A DNA stretch of 64,000 nt from JAKOWB01 sp038363005 (GTDB lineage: Bacteria > Pseudomonadota > Alphaproteobacteria > Kiloniellales > JACOMY01): assembly GCA_038363005.1 (NCBI GenBank), contig JBBQBI010000004.1, positions 217,443 to 281,442 of the forward strand. Direction: 5' to 3'. This document shows, piece by piece, positions 53,013-62,127 of the stretch. Below the pieces are notes generated by a model. The model was not told the DNA's origin. It worked only from the letters and a program-made list of their open reading frames with translations, and searched no databases. Position 1 is the stretch's first letter; the number at the start of each line of letters is the position of its first letter. Made by a program: the position numbers and the translations under genes.

Positions 53013-53563
53013 ACGGCCTAGCCCGGCTTGCCGCCCGCTGCGACCGCCTGGCGCGGCGCCTGTCGCTGCTGCTGACGGCGATTTCCGCCCTCGCCATCGC
53101 CGCGGTGGTGCTGATCCTGGTCTTCTCCAGCGCGCAGCGCTACCTGCTGGCGCACCCCTTCCCGGTGACAGAGGAGATCGCGGCCTATCTGTTCGTTGTG
53201 CTGTCCTTCGCGGCTCTGGTCGGCGGCCTGGTAGAGGGGCGCCACATCCGCTTGCTGCCACTCTTCGTCCGCCTGCCGGGCGCGATGCAGCGCTGGACCA
53301 TGCTGCTGGGTCACCTGGCCGCCCTGGTCGTGCTGGCCTTCCTGATCCGCGAGACCTTCGCCTTCGCTTGGTCGAGTCACCGCTTCGGCACGCGCAGCTA
53401 TGTCGCCGACCTGCAGGAGTGGCCCTGGATGATGGTGATCCCGGTGTCGCTGGCGCTCATGGCGCTGGTGCTGCTGCTGCGTATCGTCGCCGATCTCGAC
53501 CGTGCGCTGCGCCGCCTGCCGGTACCCGAGGCGAAATCCAGCCACGCGGACGAGGCGCTCTGA
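53009..53563 (+). CDS. dctQ: TRAP transporter small permease (DctQ-like)
   Basis: A 184-residue small membrane subunit of a tripartite ATP-independent periplasmic transporter. Four hydrophobic segments (about 15-42, 48-72, 88-108, 128-152) with the family motif FPVTEEIAAYLFVVLSFAALVGGLVEGRHIRL. Its ATG overlaps the peptidase stop (ATGA). The next gene starts 3 bp after its stop. Confidence 0.93.
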   Translation: MNGLARLAARCDRLARRLSLLLTAISALAIAAVVLILVFSSAQRYLLAHPFPVTEEIAAYLFVVLSFAALVGGLVEGRHIRLLPLFVRLPGAMQRWTMLLGHLAALVVLAFLIRETFAFAWSSHRFGTRSYVADLQEWPWMMVIPVSLALMALVLLLRIVADLDRALRRLPVPEAKSSHADEAL

Positions 53564-53566
53564 GCC

Positions 53567-54862
53567 ATGCTGACCGCGGCGCTGCTCGGCCTCGTCGGCT
53601 TCGCCCTGCTCACCGGTTCCATGCTGGGCATCGTCATCGGCGCAGCCGGGCTGCTGGTGCTGGAGCTGCAGTTTCACGGCAATTTCAGCGTGCTGGGCAA
53701 CGCCACCTGGAACGTCTTCAACTCCTTCACCTTTACTGCCGTGCCGGCCTTCATCCTGCTGGGCGAGATCCTTGGCCAATCGGGCCTGGCCAAGCGCATC
53801 TACGGCGCCATCTCGCCGGGCTTCGAGCGCCTGCCGGGGCAGCTGCTGCAGACCAACATCGGGGCTTGCACGATTTTCAGCGCCATCAGCGGTTCTTCCA
53901 CCGCGACCGCTGCCGTGGTGGGCACCATCGCCTATGACGAGCTGAAGAGCCGCGGCTACAAGCGCAGCGCCATCGTCGGCACCATCGCCGCCGGCGGAAC
54001 ACTGGGCATCCTGATCCCGCCGTCGGTGGCGCTGATCATCTATGGCGCCTGGCAGAACGTATCGGTCGGGGCGCTGTTCGTCGCCGGCATCGTACCGGGC
54101 ATCCTGCTGTCGCTCGTCTTCATGACCTATGTCGGCCTGTTGGCGCGCCGCCGGCCGGGCATCACGCCACCGCCGGGCGAGCGCCTGCCCCTGGGTCGCG
54201 TGCTGCTCAAGTCGCTTGAGGCCTGGCCCTTCCTCATCCTGGTCTTCGCCATCCTGGGGACGATCTTCTTCGGCCTGGCAACGCCGACCGAGGCGGCGGC
54301 GCTGGGGGTGGTGACCGCGCTGCTGCTGGCCGTGGTCTATGGCGAGTTCTCCTGGGCGCGGCTCTGGTCCGCGCTGCTGGCCACGGTGCGTACCTTCTCC
54401 ACGCTGACGCTGGTGCTGCTCGGGGCGCTGATCCTCAGCCAGGCGGTGGCCCTGACCGGCCTGCCGCGCCAGCTGATCGGCCTGGTGGCCGAGGCTGGGT
54501 TGCCGGCGCCGCTGGTGCTGACTTTGATCTTCGCCATGTACCTGGTGTTGGGCTGTTTCTTCGGCCCGATCGAGATGCTGCTGATCACCTTGCCGTTCGT
54601 CTTCCCGCTGGTGACGGGCCTTGGCTACGACCCGGTCTGGTTTGGCATCGCTCTGGTCATCATCATCGAAGTCGGCCTGCTGACACCACCGCTGGGCATC
54701 AATCTCTTCGTCGTCATGGCGGTCAGTCGCAACGAAGTCTCGCTTGGCGAGGCGGCGCTCGCCTGTCTGCCCTACTGGCTGCTGATGCTGGGCGTCCTGG
54801 CGCTGATTTCCTGCTTGCCCGAAATCGTCTTGTTCCTGCCGCACGCAATGGGCCTGGGGTGA
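53567..54862 (+). CDS. dctM: TRAP transporter large permease (DctM-like)
   Basis: A 431-residue large membrane subunit with about twelve hydrophobic segments, which carries the sodium-coupled transport path. Family motifs: NTFxxF-type WNVFNSFTFTAVPAFILLGEIL, ISGSSTATAAVVGTI, GILIPPSVALIIYG, GLATPTEAAALGVVTALLLA and the C-terminal TPPLGINLFVVMAVS. It is translated almost continuously with the small subunit. Confidence 0.96.
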   Translation: MLTAALLGLVGFALLTGSMLGIVIGAAGLLVLELQFHGNFSVLGNATWNVFNSFTFTAVPAFILLGEILGQSGLAKRIYGAISPGFERLPGQLLQTNIGACTIFSAISGSSTATAAVVGTIAYDELKSRGYKRSAIVGTIAAGGTLGILIPPSVALIIYGAWQNVSVGALFVAGIVPGILLSLVFMTYVGLLARRRPGITPPPGERLPLGRVLLKSLEAWPFLILVFAILGTIFFGLATPTEAAALGVVTALLLAVVYGEFSWARLWSALLATVRTFSTLTLVLLGALILSQAVALTGLPRQLIGLVAEAGLPAPLVLTLIFAMYLVLGCFFGPIEMLLITLPFVFPLVTGLGYDPVWFGIALVIIIEVGLLTPPLGINLFVVMAVSRNEVSLGEAALACLPYWLLMLGVLALISCLPEIVLFLPHAMGLG

Positions 54863-54900
54863 ACCAGGTCCGCCTTTCCCCCTGAACAGAGGAGACCGTG

Positions 54901-55920
54901 ATGAACCTGAAATCTTTGCTTCTGGGCCTGGCCCTCTCGCTGGCCGCGACCGCGGCCACCGCCGCCGACGTCGAGTGGCGCCTTGGCTCCTCGGTCGGGC
55001 CACAGGACCCCACCACGCTGGCGCTGGAAGAACTGGCCAAGCGCGTGGCCGACAAGTCCGGCGGCCGCTTCGCCATCGAGATCGTGCCGATCGAAACCAT
55101 CGGCTTCAAGAACGTCGACACGCTAAGGGTCCTGCAGCAGGGCGTGATCGACGCCATGAACATCATTCCCTACTACGCCATCCGCGACGAGCCGCTGATG
55201 GGCCTCTTCGCACCGCACGGCGTGCTGATGGATCCCAACGAGAATCTGAAGATCGTCGACACCCAGTACGAAATCGGCGCCCAGATTCTGAAGGACAACT
55301 GGGGCATCGTTCAGGTTTCGCGCGCACCCTTCGGTGCGCTGCGTGACTTGGTCATCATGTCGAAGGACCCGGTGAATACCCTGGAAGGCCTGCGTGGCAT
55401 CAAGCTACGGCACTTCACCAAGGATGGGTTGGAGGCCTTCAACAACCTTGGCGTCTCCACCCAGGTCGTGCCCTCGTCCGAACTCTACCTGGCGCTGAAG
55501 ACCGGCGTGGTCGACGCCGCGGTCTATGGCCCGACCTACGGTCAGTCGCAATCGATCTACGAGGTAACTTGCTGCCTGGCTTACCTCTCCAGCTTCTCCA
55601 TGGCCTATCCCTTCTCGATCGGCGTCAACGAGGCCACCTGGGCGGCGGTGCCCGACGACTTGAAGTCGATCTTCACCACCGAGGCTAACGCCATGTGGCA
55701 GGAGTCGGTGGACAAGTGGAAGGAAGGCGCGGCCGAGAAGGTGGCCTACGAGTTCCTGACCACCACCGGCGGCATGAAGATGCTCGATCCCTTCCCGTTG
55801 GAGGATCGCAAGCAGATCCAAGGCGAATTGCTGAAGATCTGGAAGGCGCAGGCCGAGGCCCTGGGTCCCAAGGCGGTCGGCTACTACGAGCGAATTATCG
55901 CCGCGCTCAACGCCAGCTGA
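54901..55920 (+). CDS. dctP: TRAP transporter substrate-binding protein (DctP-like)
   Basis: A 339-residue periplasmic solute receptor. A signal peptide (LLLGLALSLAATAATA) precedes the DctP fold: WRLGSSVGPQDPTTLALEELAKRV, IVPIETIGFKNVDTLRVLQQGVID, and LRGIKLRHFTKDGLEAFNNLG, where the conserved Arg of the KxR motif binds a substrate carboxylate. The start is ATG 54901 after GAGGAGACCGTG. Carboxylate recognition fits a peptide or amino-acid-like ligand, as the neighbouring hydrolases suggest. 38 bp separate it from the permease gene. Confidence 0.95.
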   Translation: MNLKSLLLGLALSLAATAATAADVEWRLGSSVGPQDPTTLALEELAKRVADKSGGRFAIEIVPIETIGFKNVDTLRVLQQGVIDAMNIIPYYAIRDEPLMGLFAPHGVLMDPNENLKIVDTQYEIGAQILKDNWGIVQVSRAPFGALRDLVIMSKDPVNTLEGLRGIKLRHFTKDGLEAFNNLGVSTQVVPSSELYLALKTGVVDAAVYGPTYGQSQSIYEVTCCLAYLSSFSMAYPFSIGVNEATWAAVPDDLKSIFTTEANAMWQESVDKWKEGAAEKVAYEFLTTTGGMKMLDPFPLEDRKQIQGELLKIWKAQAEALGPKAVGYYERIIAALNAS

Positions 55921-55965
55921 TCTCGTTCCCTTCACCTTCAACCAAGATCGCTTCGAGGAGATCCC

Positions 55966-57225
55966 ATGCTCGCCTTCACCAACGCCCAGGTCTTCGACGG
56001 CCTCAACAACCGGCTGGTCGCGGCCAACGTGCTGGTCGAAGGCGAGCGGATCGCCGCGGTCACGGACGCCCCACCGCCGCCCGACGCGGAGCTGCATGAC
56101 TGCGGCGGCCGGGTATTGATGCCCGGCCTGATCGACGCCCACATCCACGCCTATTTCTACGACCTCAACGTCAACCGCCTGCAGCGCATGCCGGTGACGC
56201 TCTACAGCCATCACGCCGCCAACATGCTGCGGGACATGCTGGATCGCGGCTTTACCGCCGTGCGTGACGCCGGCGGTGCCGACTACGGCTTGTGGCTGGC
56301 GATCGAGAAGGGGCTGATTACGGCGCCCCGCCTGTTCTACTGCGAGAAGGCGCTGAGCCAGACCGGCGGCCACGTCGACCTGCGCCATCACCACGAGCAC
56401 CATGCACATGACGAGGTCGCGCTTTGTGCCTGCTGCTTCGTCAATCCGCTGGGCGTGGTGGTCGACGGCGTCGACGCCGTGCGCAAGGTGATCCGCGAGC
56501 AGCTGCGCCGCGGCGCCAGCTTCATCAAGTTTTGCGGCTCGGGCGGCGTCTCGACGGTTTCCGACCCGCTGGACGCCATCCAGTTCTCCAACGACGAGGT
56601 GCGGGCCATCGTCGAGGAGGTGGAGAACCACTTGGTCTACTGCACCGCGCACATCCATCCGGATCGCGCGCTGAAGCGGGCGATCCAGTTGGGCGTGCAC
56701 TGCATCGAGCACGGCACGCTGATCGAGGCCGACACCGCCAACATGGCGGCCGACAAGGGCACCCGCATCGTGCCGACCCTGGCGGTGATCGCCGGGCTGT
56801 CGGAGCAGGGCGAAGCCTTCGGATATCCGCGCGAATCGCTGAAGAAGCTGGAGCGCATCAAGGACGAGGCCATCAAGCGCCTTGAGCATATGAAGCGGGC
56901 CGGCGTGCTGGTCGGTTTCGGCACCGATCTGATCGGCGCCATCCAGCCGCTGCAGTGCATCGAGTTCGCGCTCCGCAGCCCGGTTTTCTCCAACTTCGAG
57001 ATCCTGCACCAGGCGACCGGGGCGAATGCCGAGATCATCGGCGCCAAGGGCGAGATCGGCCAGATCACCGCTGGCGCCTTGGCCGACATCCTGGTGGTTG
57101 ATGGCAATCCGCTGCAGGACTTGAAACTGATGACGGACGACGGCGCCCATATCCCGGTGGTGATGAAGGGGGGCAGCTTCCATCGTAACCGCCTGCCGGT
57201 GGCGGCCGCCGCGACTAGGGCTTGA
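55966..57225 (+). CDS. Amidohydrolase, Xaa-Pro dipeptidase (prolidase)-like
   Basis: A 419-residue amidohydrolase-superfamily enzyme. Metal motifs: HxH in PGLIDAHIHAYF, the carboxylated Lys in GASFIKFCGSGGVSTVSDP, His in CTAHIHPDRAL and GVHCIEHGTLI, and Asp in LVGFGTDLIG. The KFCGSGG and EHGTLI stretches resemble amidohydrolase-type prolidases. GAGGAG lies 5 bp before ATG 55966. Last gene of the TetR-M19-TRAP unit; probably cleaves what the TRAP system imports. The last 11 bp overlap the convergent lactamase-like pseudogene. Confidence 0.9.
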   Translation: MLAFTNAQVFDGLNNRLVAANVLVEGERIAAVTDAPPPPDAELHDCGGRVLMPGLIDAHIHAYFYDLNVNRLQRMPVTLYSHHAANMLRDMLDRGFTAVRDAGGADYGLWLAIEKGLITAPRLFYCEKALSQTGGHVDLRHHHEHHAHDEVALCACCFVNPLGVVVDGVDAVRKVIREQLRRGASFIKFCGSGGVSTVSDPLDAIQFSNDEVRAIVEEVENHLVYCTAHIHPDRALKRAIQLGVHCIEHGTLIEADTANMAADKGTRIVPTLAVIAGLSEQGEAFGYPRESLKKLERIKDEAIKRLEHMKRAGVLVGFGTDLIGAIQPLQCIEFALRSPVFSNFEILHQATGANAEIIGAKGEIGQITAGALADILVVDGNPLQDLKLMTDDGAHIPVVMKGGSFHRNRLPVAAAATRA

Positions 57226-58330
57226 GCAGCAGCGCAGCAATGTCGCGCGCCAGCGGCACCAGCATCTCCAGGCTGCTGTCGCCGTTGGCCAGCAGGGCGA
57301 TGCTCAGGTGGCTGTTCTCGAAGGCGGCGAAGTAGCTGCTGAAGCCGGGAAACACGTCCGACTTGCCGAGCGCGCGGTGGCCCGGCAGCAAGTCGAAGGT
57401 CACCAGCTCCAGCCCGAAACCATAGCTGCCCTGGGCGCCCGGCAGCGGGTAGCTGCAGGGCTTGCCGTCGGCCAGCAGCACCGGCGCGGTCATGGCCTGG
57501 CGCTCGGCCGGCCGCAGCAGTGGCCCGTCAGGCAGTAGCGCGTCGCCCAGCTTCACCAAGTCGCCGGCGGTCGACAGCATGTCGCCGGCGGCGTAGGGCG
57601 CGCTCTGGCTGATGTAGGGTGCGTTCTGCCAGGCGCCACGCTTGCCGATGTAGCCATGCGCGCGCAGCGCGATGATCGTCTGGTTGTCGCCCTGGATCGT
57701 GCTCTCCATGCCAAGCGGCAGGGTGATGCGCTGGCGCACGAAATCGCCGAAGGTTTCGCCGGAGACCCTCTCGATCACCAGGCCCAGCAGGACGAACCCG
57801 CTGTCGGAATAGCGGCACTCCTGGCCCGGCGGCGCGGTCAGTGGCAGGTCCTGGAACAGGGCCAGCAGCTCCTGCGGTGTTCAGTCCTTGGCCTGGTTGT
57901 CGGCGAAGACCGGCACGGTGACGAAATTGGCCACGCCGGCGGTGTGGGTCAGCAGCTGCGCCAGGGTGATGCCGTCGCCGCCGGGGTAGTCCGGCAGGAA
58001 GCGCGACAGGGCATCGCCGGTCGACAGCTTGCCATCCTGTTCCAGCAACAGGATGGCGAGGCTGGTGAAGACCTTGGTGACCGATTCGATGGGGATCACC
58101 GTCGCCGGCTGCATCGGGCTGCCCTGCTCCAGGTCCGCCATGCCATAGGCACGCACCCAGGGCGCGGTCTCGCCCTGGCGGATCACCACCGCAACGCCGG
58201 GCGCGTCGCTCGCCGCCAGCCGTTGCTGGACCAGCGCCTCGATGGCCACCTCGTCGAAGGCCTGGGCCGGCAGTGCCGCGGCAAGGAGCAGGGCAAGCAG
58301 GCCGCAGCCGAGGACTCGTTGCGCCGCCAT
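57215..58330 (-). pseudogene. Class C beta-lactamase-like serine hydrolase with an internal TGA
   Basis: An exported serine hydrolase (signal peptide LLALLLAAALPAQA) whose frame is broken by one in-frame TGA (57883-57881). Before it: IPIESVTKVFTSLAILLL with the SxxK nucleophile (SVTK) and ITLAQLLTHTAGVANF. After it, in the same frame: TPQELLALFQDLPLTAPPGQ, YSDSGFVLLGLVIERVSGETF and GYGFGLELVTF-like segments to the C-terminus. The family usually has a Trp or aromatic residue at this spot, so TGG to TGA by one base change is likely. No readthrough signal is evident. The full length would be 371 residues. Confidence 0.82.
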
Positions 58331-58349
58331 GCTCGGTCGCCTCCGTCGG

Positions 58350-60467
58350 CTAGGCCAGGTCCTTCAGGGCGTCGACCAGCGGCTGGATCTGCGTGCCATA
58401 GCGGCGCCAGCGTTCCAGCGACCCGCGATAGATCGGCTGGCGCACCTGCATGGCGCTGGCGGTCTTCACCGGGCGGTCGAGGCTATGGAATTCCAGGCAG
58501 GCCGGATCCCAGGGCAGCTCCAGGAATTCCAGGATGCGGCGCGCCTGGCCTTCGGTGTCGGTCACCACCTCCTCGTAGACCACGTCGAGGAAGGTGCCGG
58601 CCGGCAGGACGCGGCGCCAGTGCGCCATCATCTCGTGGTACTTGCGATAGTAGCGCGCGAACTCGGCCTGGTCGTAGGTATAGGTCAAGTCGCCGGTGAA
58701 GAGCTTGGTGAGGCAGGAGATGCCGGTATCCATCGGGTTGCGGATGGTGTGGATCATCTTCGCCCGCGGCAGCGCCAGGTGGATCATCCCGACGTAGTAG
58801 TAGTTCGAGGGCATCTTGTCGGTGATGCGCTCGGCCGTCTTGTGGTAGCCGCGCAGGCGCTCGACGTAGCTGTGTCCTATCGCGGCGATCTGCTGCGTGC
58901 CCAGGGCGGGCAGCACCTCGGGATAGGGCAGCGGCTGGCGCTGCGGTCCCATCAGCGACTTCATCACGTTGCCGAAATCCGCCAGCTCGCCAGCGCCATG
59001 CACCATGGGATGCGCGGCGATGATCTGCTCGACCAGCGTGGTGCCAGATCGCGGCATGCCGAGCACGAAGATCGGCAGCTGCGAAGGGTCGCCACCGCCG
59101 GACTTGGCGGCGATGAGCTCGGGCGTGAAGGTCTTCATGATGCGGTCGAACAGGGCGAGCGCCGCCGGCTCGTCATGCTTGGACATGCGCCGCTTCAGCC
59201 GGCAGCCCTCGAGGAACTGCTCCATGGCTTCTTCGTAGCGCTTGTTGTCGTCCAACACGCGGCCATTGGCAAAGCGCACGAAGTGCCGGTCGCGCGGCGG
59301 CACCTTGTCGATGTTGGCGGCGAAGGACTGCAGGCGCTGGGCGACCGGGTCGTCCGGCGCTAGCTTCACTGTTTCGGCGAAGTTGACATAGCTGCCATAG
59401 AGCGTCGGCTTGATCTCCAGCGCGCGGCGGAACGAGGCCTTGGCCTCTTCCATGCGGCCCACTTCCTTCAGCATGTTGCCGCGGTTGTTGTAGGCATCGT
59501 GCATGGTGGGCTTGAGCTTCAGCGCCTCGTCGATGGCGGCCAGCGCCTCGTCGACGCGGTCCATCTCGAAGTACACCCGGGCCAGCAGGTTGTGGTTTTC
59601 CGGGTTGCGCGGCGCCAGGCGCAGCGCCTGTTGCGCCGCCGCCATGGCTTCCTCGGGACGCTTGCGGTCACACAGCGTGGTGCCGAGAAAGGTGTAGGTG
59701 TCGGGGAAGTCCGGCTTCAGCTCGATCGACCGGCGGAACAGCGCCATGGCCTCGGGAAACTCGCCCAGTTCCTTCAGCGCGATGCCCAGGTTATTGAGGG
59801 CATCGACGTAGTTCGGATTGATCTCCAGCGCCCGGCGATAGATCGGCACGGCCTCTTCGTGGCGCTGCATGTCGCGCAGCACCGTGGCCTTGTTGTTGTA
59901 GGCCTCGAGGAACTGCGGCTCGATCTTCAGCGCGCGGTCGTAGCAGCGCAGCGCCTCTTCGTCCTCGCCCTTCTGATGCAGGGCGTTGGCCAGGTTGCTC
60001 CAGCCCTGCGGGTAGCGTTCGCGCAGCTTCAGCGCGCGGCGATAGCAGTCGACGGCGCTGTCGAAGTCGTTCAGCTCGAAATGCACGATGCCCAGGTTGT
60101 TCAATGCCTCGGCATAGTCCGGCCGCAGGGCCACGGCCTTCTTGCCGGCGGCCAGCGCCAGGTCGAGCTGCTTGTTCTGCCGCGCCATCTCGCAGAGGTT
60201 GGCCTGATAGAGCGGGCTCAGGCCGTTGCTCAGCGTCGCCTGGCGCACGCTTTCGACGCCCTCGGCCATGCGGCCGGTCTGGAACAGCAGGATGCCCAGC
60301 TGGTGGAGACCCTCCGGATGGGTCGGGTGCACCTGCAGCACCTGGCGCAGGATGCCCTCGGCCTCCGGTTGCTTGCCTTCCTGCGCGCGCTGGCGGGCCA
60401 GCCCAACGGCCTGGTCGATGGACAGGCGTTGGCCCTGCGGGCGCTCCGGTGTCATGGGGCTGGTCAT
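58350..60467 (-). CDS. TPR-repeat sulfotransferase
   Basis: A 705-residue protein with about ten tetratricopeptide repeats (30-390; for example PDYAEALNNLGIVHFELNDFDSAVDCYRRAL) and a C-terminal sulfotransferase domain (about 465-700). The PAPS-binding loop is FVLGMPRSGTTLVEQIIAAHP and the 3'-phosphate region IRNPMDTGISCL. Catalytic base candidates lie in GAGELADFGN. It transfers sulfate from PAPS to an acceptor probably recognised by the repeats. Its ATG overlaps the stop of the upstream TPR gene by 4 bp, so three TPR genes are coupled. Confidence 0.92.
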   Translation of the reverse strand: MTSPMTPERPQGQRLSIDQAVGLARQRAQEGKQPEAEGILRQVLQVHPTHPEGLHQLGILLFQTGRMAEGVESVRQATLSNGLSPLYQANLCEMARQNKQLDLALAAGKKAVALRPDYAEALNNLGIVHFELNDFDSAVDCYRRALKLRERYPQGWSNLANALHQKGEDEEALRCYDRALKIEPQFLEAYNNKATVLRDMQRHEEAVPIYRRALEINPNYVDALNNLGIALKELGEFPEAMALFRRSIELKPDFPDTYTFLGTTLCDRKRPEEAMAAAQQALRLAPRNPENHNLLARVYFEMDRVDEALAAIDEALKLKPTMHDAYNNRGNMLKEVGRMEEAKASFRRALEIKPTLYGSYVNFAETVKLAPDDPVAQRLQSFAANIDKVPPRDRHFVRFANGRVLDDNKRYEEAMEQFLEGCRLKRRMSKHDEPAALALFDRIMKTFTPELIAAKSGGGDPSQLPIFVLGMPRSGTTLVEQIIAAHPMVHGAGELADFGNVMKSLMGPQRQPLPYPEVLPALGTQQIAAIGHSYVERLRGYHKTAERITDKMPSNYYYVGMIHLALPRAKMIHTIRNPMDTGISCLTKLFTGDLTYTYDQAEFARYYRKYHEMMAHWRRVLPAGTFLDVVYEEVVTDTEGQARRILEFLELPWDPACLEFHSLDRPVKTASAMQVRQPIYRGSLERWRRYGTQIQPLVDALKDLA

Positions 60468-62125
60468 GGGTTCTCGCTCTGCCTTTCGCTCTCGCGCCGT
60501 TCAATCAGTTCGCCGGCCTGGGCGGTGGCGGCCTGCAGTGCCGCGGCGACGGCGCTGGCCCAGTCGCCTGGCGCCGCCTGGCGGAACAACCGCAGGCTGG
60601 GATACCAGGGACTGTCGTCGCGGGCGAGCAGCCAGCGCCAGTCCGGCACTTTCGCCAGCAGCACGAAGGTCGGCCGCGCCAGGGCGCCGGCCAGGTGCGC
60701 CGTCGCCGTATCCACCGTGACGATGAGGTCGAGCGCGGCGACGGCACCCGCGGTGTTGGCGAAGTCGCCAAGTTCGGGCGCCAGGTCGATCAGCGGCGAG
60801 TCCGCGCCCGCCGGCCAGCCGGCGATCTCGCCCTGGCGCTCGCCGAACTGCAGGCTGAAGAAGCGCGCGTCGGGCAGGGCGCGCAGCGCGCCCAGGTCGG
60901 CCGGCGTCAGCGAGCGCAGGAAATCTGTGCGGTGGGTGCGGCTGCCGCCCCACACCAGGCCGACGCGCAGCGCCTCGCGCGGGGCCAGTTCGTCCAGCCG
61001 GCGGCGCCAGGCACCCAGGACGTCCGGCCGCACGGTCAGATAGGGGCAGTCGGCCGGCAGGTTGGTCAGGTCGGTCTTGAACTGGCCTGGCAGCGACAGC
61101 AGCGGGATCGCCAGGTCGGCGACCGGCGGCGGGTCGCCCCGCGTGATGAAGCTGACATCGGGAAAAGAATCGGCCAGCAGCCCCAGCATTGCCGGCTGCA
61201 CCTCGCAGGTAACGCGCGCGCCGGCCCGCAGCAGCAGCGGCAGGTAGCGGCAGAAGTGCAGCGTGTCGCCATGGCCCTGCTCGGCGAAGACAAAGAGGTG
61301 CCGCCCGGCCAGCGGCTCGTCGCGCCAGCGCGGGATCGTCAGCGGCCGCGGCCGCATTTCGCTGGAGGCCCAGCGCGCCTCGTAGTCGCGCCAGCCCTCG
61401 ACGAAGCGGCCTTCCAGCAGATTGAGGATGCCCAGGGCCGACAGCGTATTGGCGTGCTGTGGCTGCACCGCGAGCGCGCTCTCGAACTGCCGCCGGGCGC
61501 CCGCCAAATCGTCCTGGTCGCGCAGGCAGAGACCCAGCGCCGACAGGGCGTCGACCTGCCGCGGGTCGAGGGCCAGGGCGGCGCGATAGGCGGGGATGGC
61601 GCTGTCCAACCGCCCCTGCATGCGCCAGCCGTTGCCCAGGTTGACGTGGCTGTTGGGTTGCCGTGGCTCGCGCTGAATGGCGGTCTGCAGCAAGGGGATC
61701 GCCCGGTCGGCGTCGCGCCGGTCGAGCAGCGCGGCGGCCAGGTTCACCAGCACCTCGGGCCGGTCGGGCGCCAGGGCGTGGGCGGCCTCGCCGGCGGCGA
61801 TCGCCTGGTCCAGGCGCCCGAGGCGGCGCAGCACCTCGCCCTGGTGGCTCAGCAGCTGCGGTTGCCGGGGCGCCAAAGCGACGGCCCGCTGCAGCGACTC
61901 CGCCGCCGCCGGCAGGCGATTGACGCGCAGCAGCAGCATGGCGAGGCCATGGTGGCTGTTCGGGTCCTGCGGGTGGGCGGCCACAATGCGCTGCTGGATG
62001 GCCAGGGCCTGGTCCAGCCGGCCAGCCTGCGCATGCTCCAGGACGATGCGCTCGGCCTCGGCACGCGGCACACGGCGACCGGCGCCGGCCTGTGCCGGAG
62101 AGGTGGGGGCGGGAGGCTGCGCCAC
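60464..62125 (-). CDS. TPR protein with GT9/heptosyltransferase-like domain
   Basis: A 553-residue protein: about six TPR units (60-300; for example PRQPQLLSHQGEVLRRLGRL and PRQVDALSALGLCLRDQDDLAGA) and a C-terminal glycosyltransferase domain similar to family 9/41 enzymes, with RVGLVWGGSRTHRTD, FFSLQFGERQGEIAG, and LDLIVTVDTATAHLAGALARPTFVLLAKVPDWRWL. The nucleotide-sugar donor region DTATAHLAGAL is conserved. Start GTG 62125. The preceding gene stops 2 bp earlier and the next start overlaps this stop by 4 bp. Confidence 0.85.
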   Translation of the reverse strand: MAQPPAPTSPAQAGAGRRVPRAEAERIVLEHAQAGRLDQALAIQQRIVAAHPQDPNSHHGLAMLLLRVNRLPAAAESLQRAVALAPRQPQLLSHQGEVLRRLGRLDQAIAAGEAAHALAPDRPEVLVNLAAALLDRRDADRAIPLLQTAIQREPRQPNSHVNLGNGWRMQGRLDSAIPAYRAALALDPRQVDALSALGLCLRDQDDLAGARRQFESALAVQPQHANTLSALGILNLLEGRFVEGWRDYEARWASSEMRPRPLTIPRWRDEPLAGRHLFVFAEQGHGDTLHFCRYLPLLLRAGARVTCEVQPAMLGLLADSFPDVSFITRGDPPPVADLAIPLLSLPGQFKTDLTNLPADCPYLTVRPDVLGAWRRRLDELAPREALRVGLVWGGSRTHRTDFLRSLTPADLGALRALPDARFFSLQFGERQGEIAGWPAGADSPLIDLAPELGDFANTAGAVAALDLIVTVDTATAHLAGALARPTFVLLAKVPDWRWLLARDDSPWYPSLRLFRQAAPGDWASAVAAALQAATAQAGELIERRESERQSENP

Positions 62126-62127
62126 GG

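Noticed and set aside
57881..57883. TGA as a selenocysteine codon
   Set aside because: The position is not a Cys site in this hydrolase family, no hairpin suited to a SECIS element follows directly, and no selenocysteine genes are visible.
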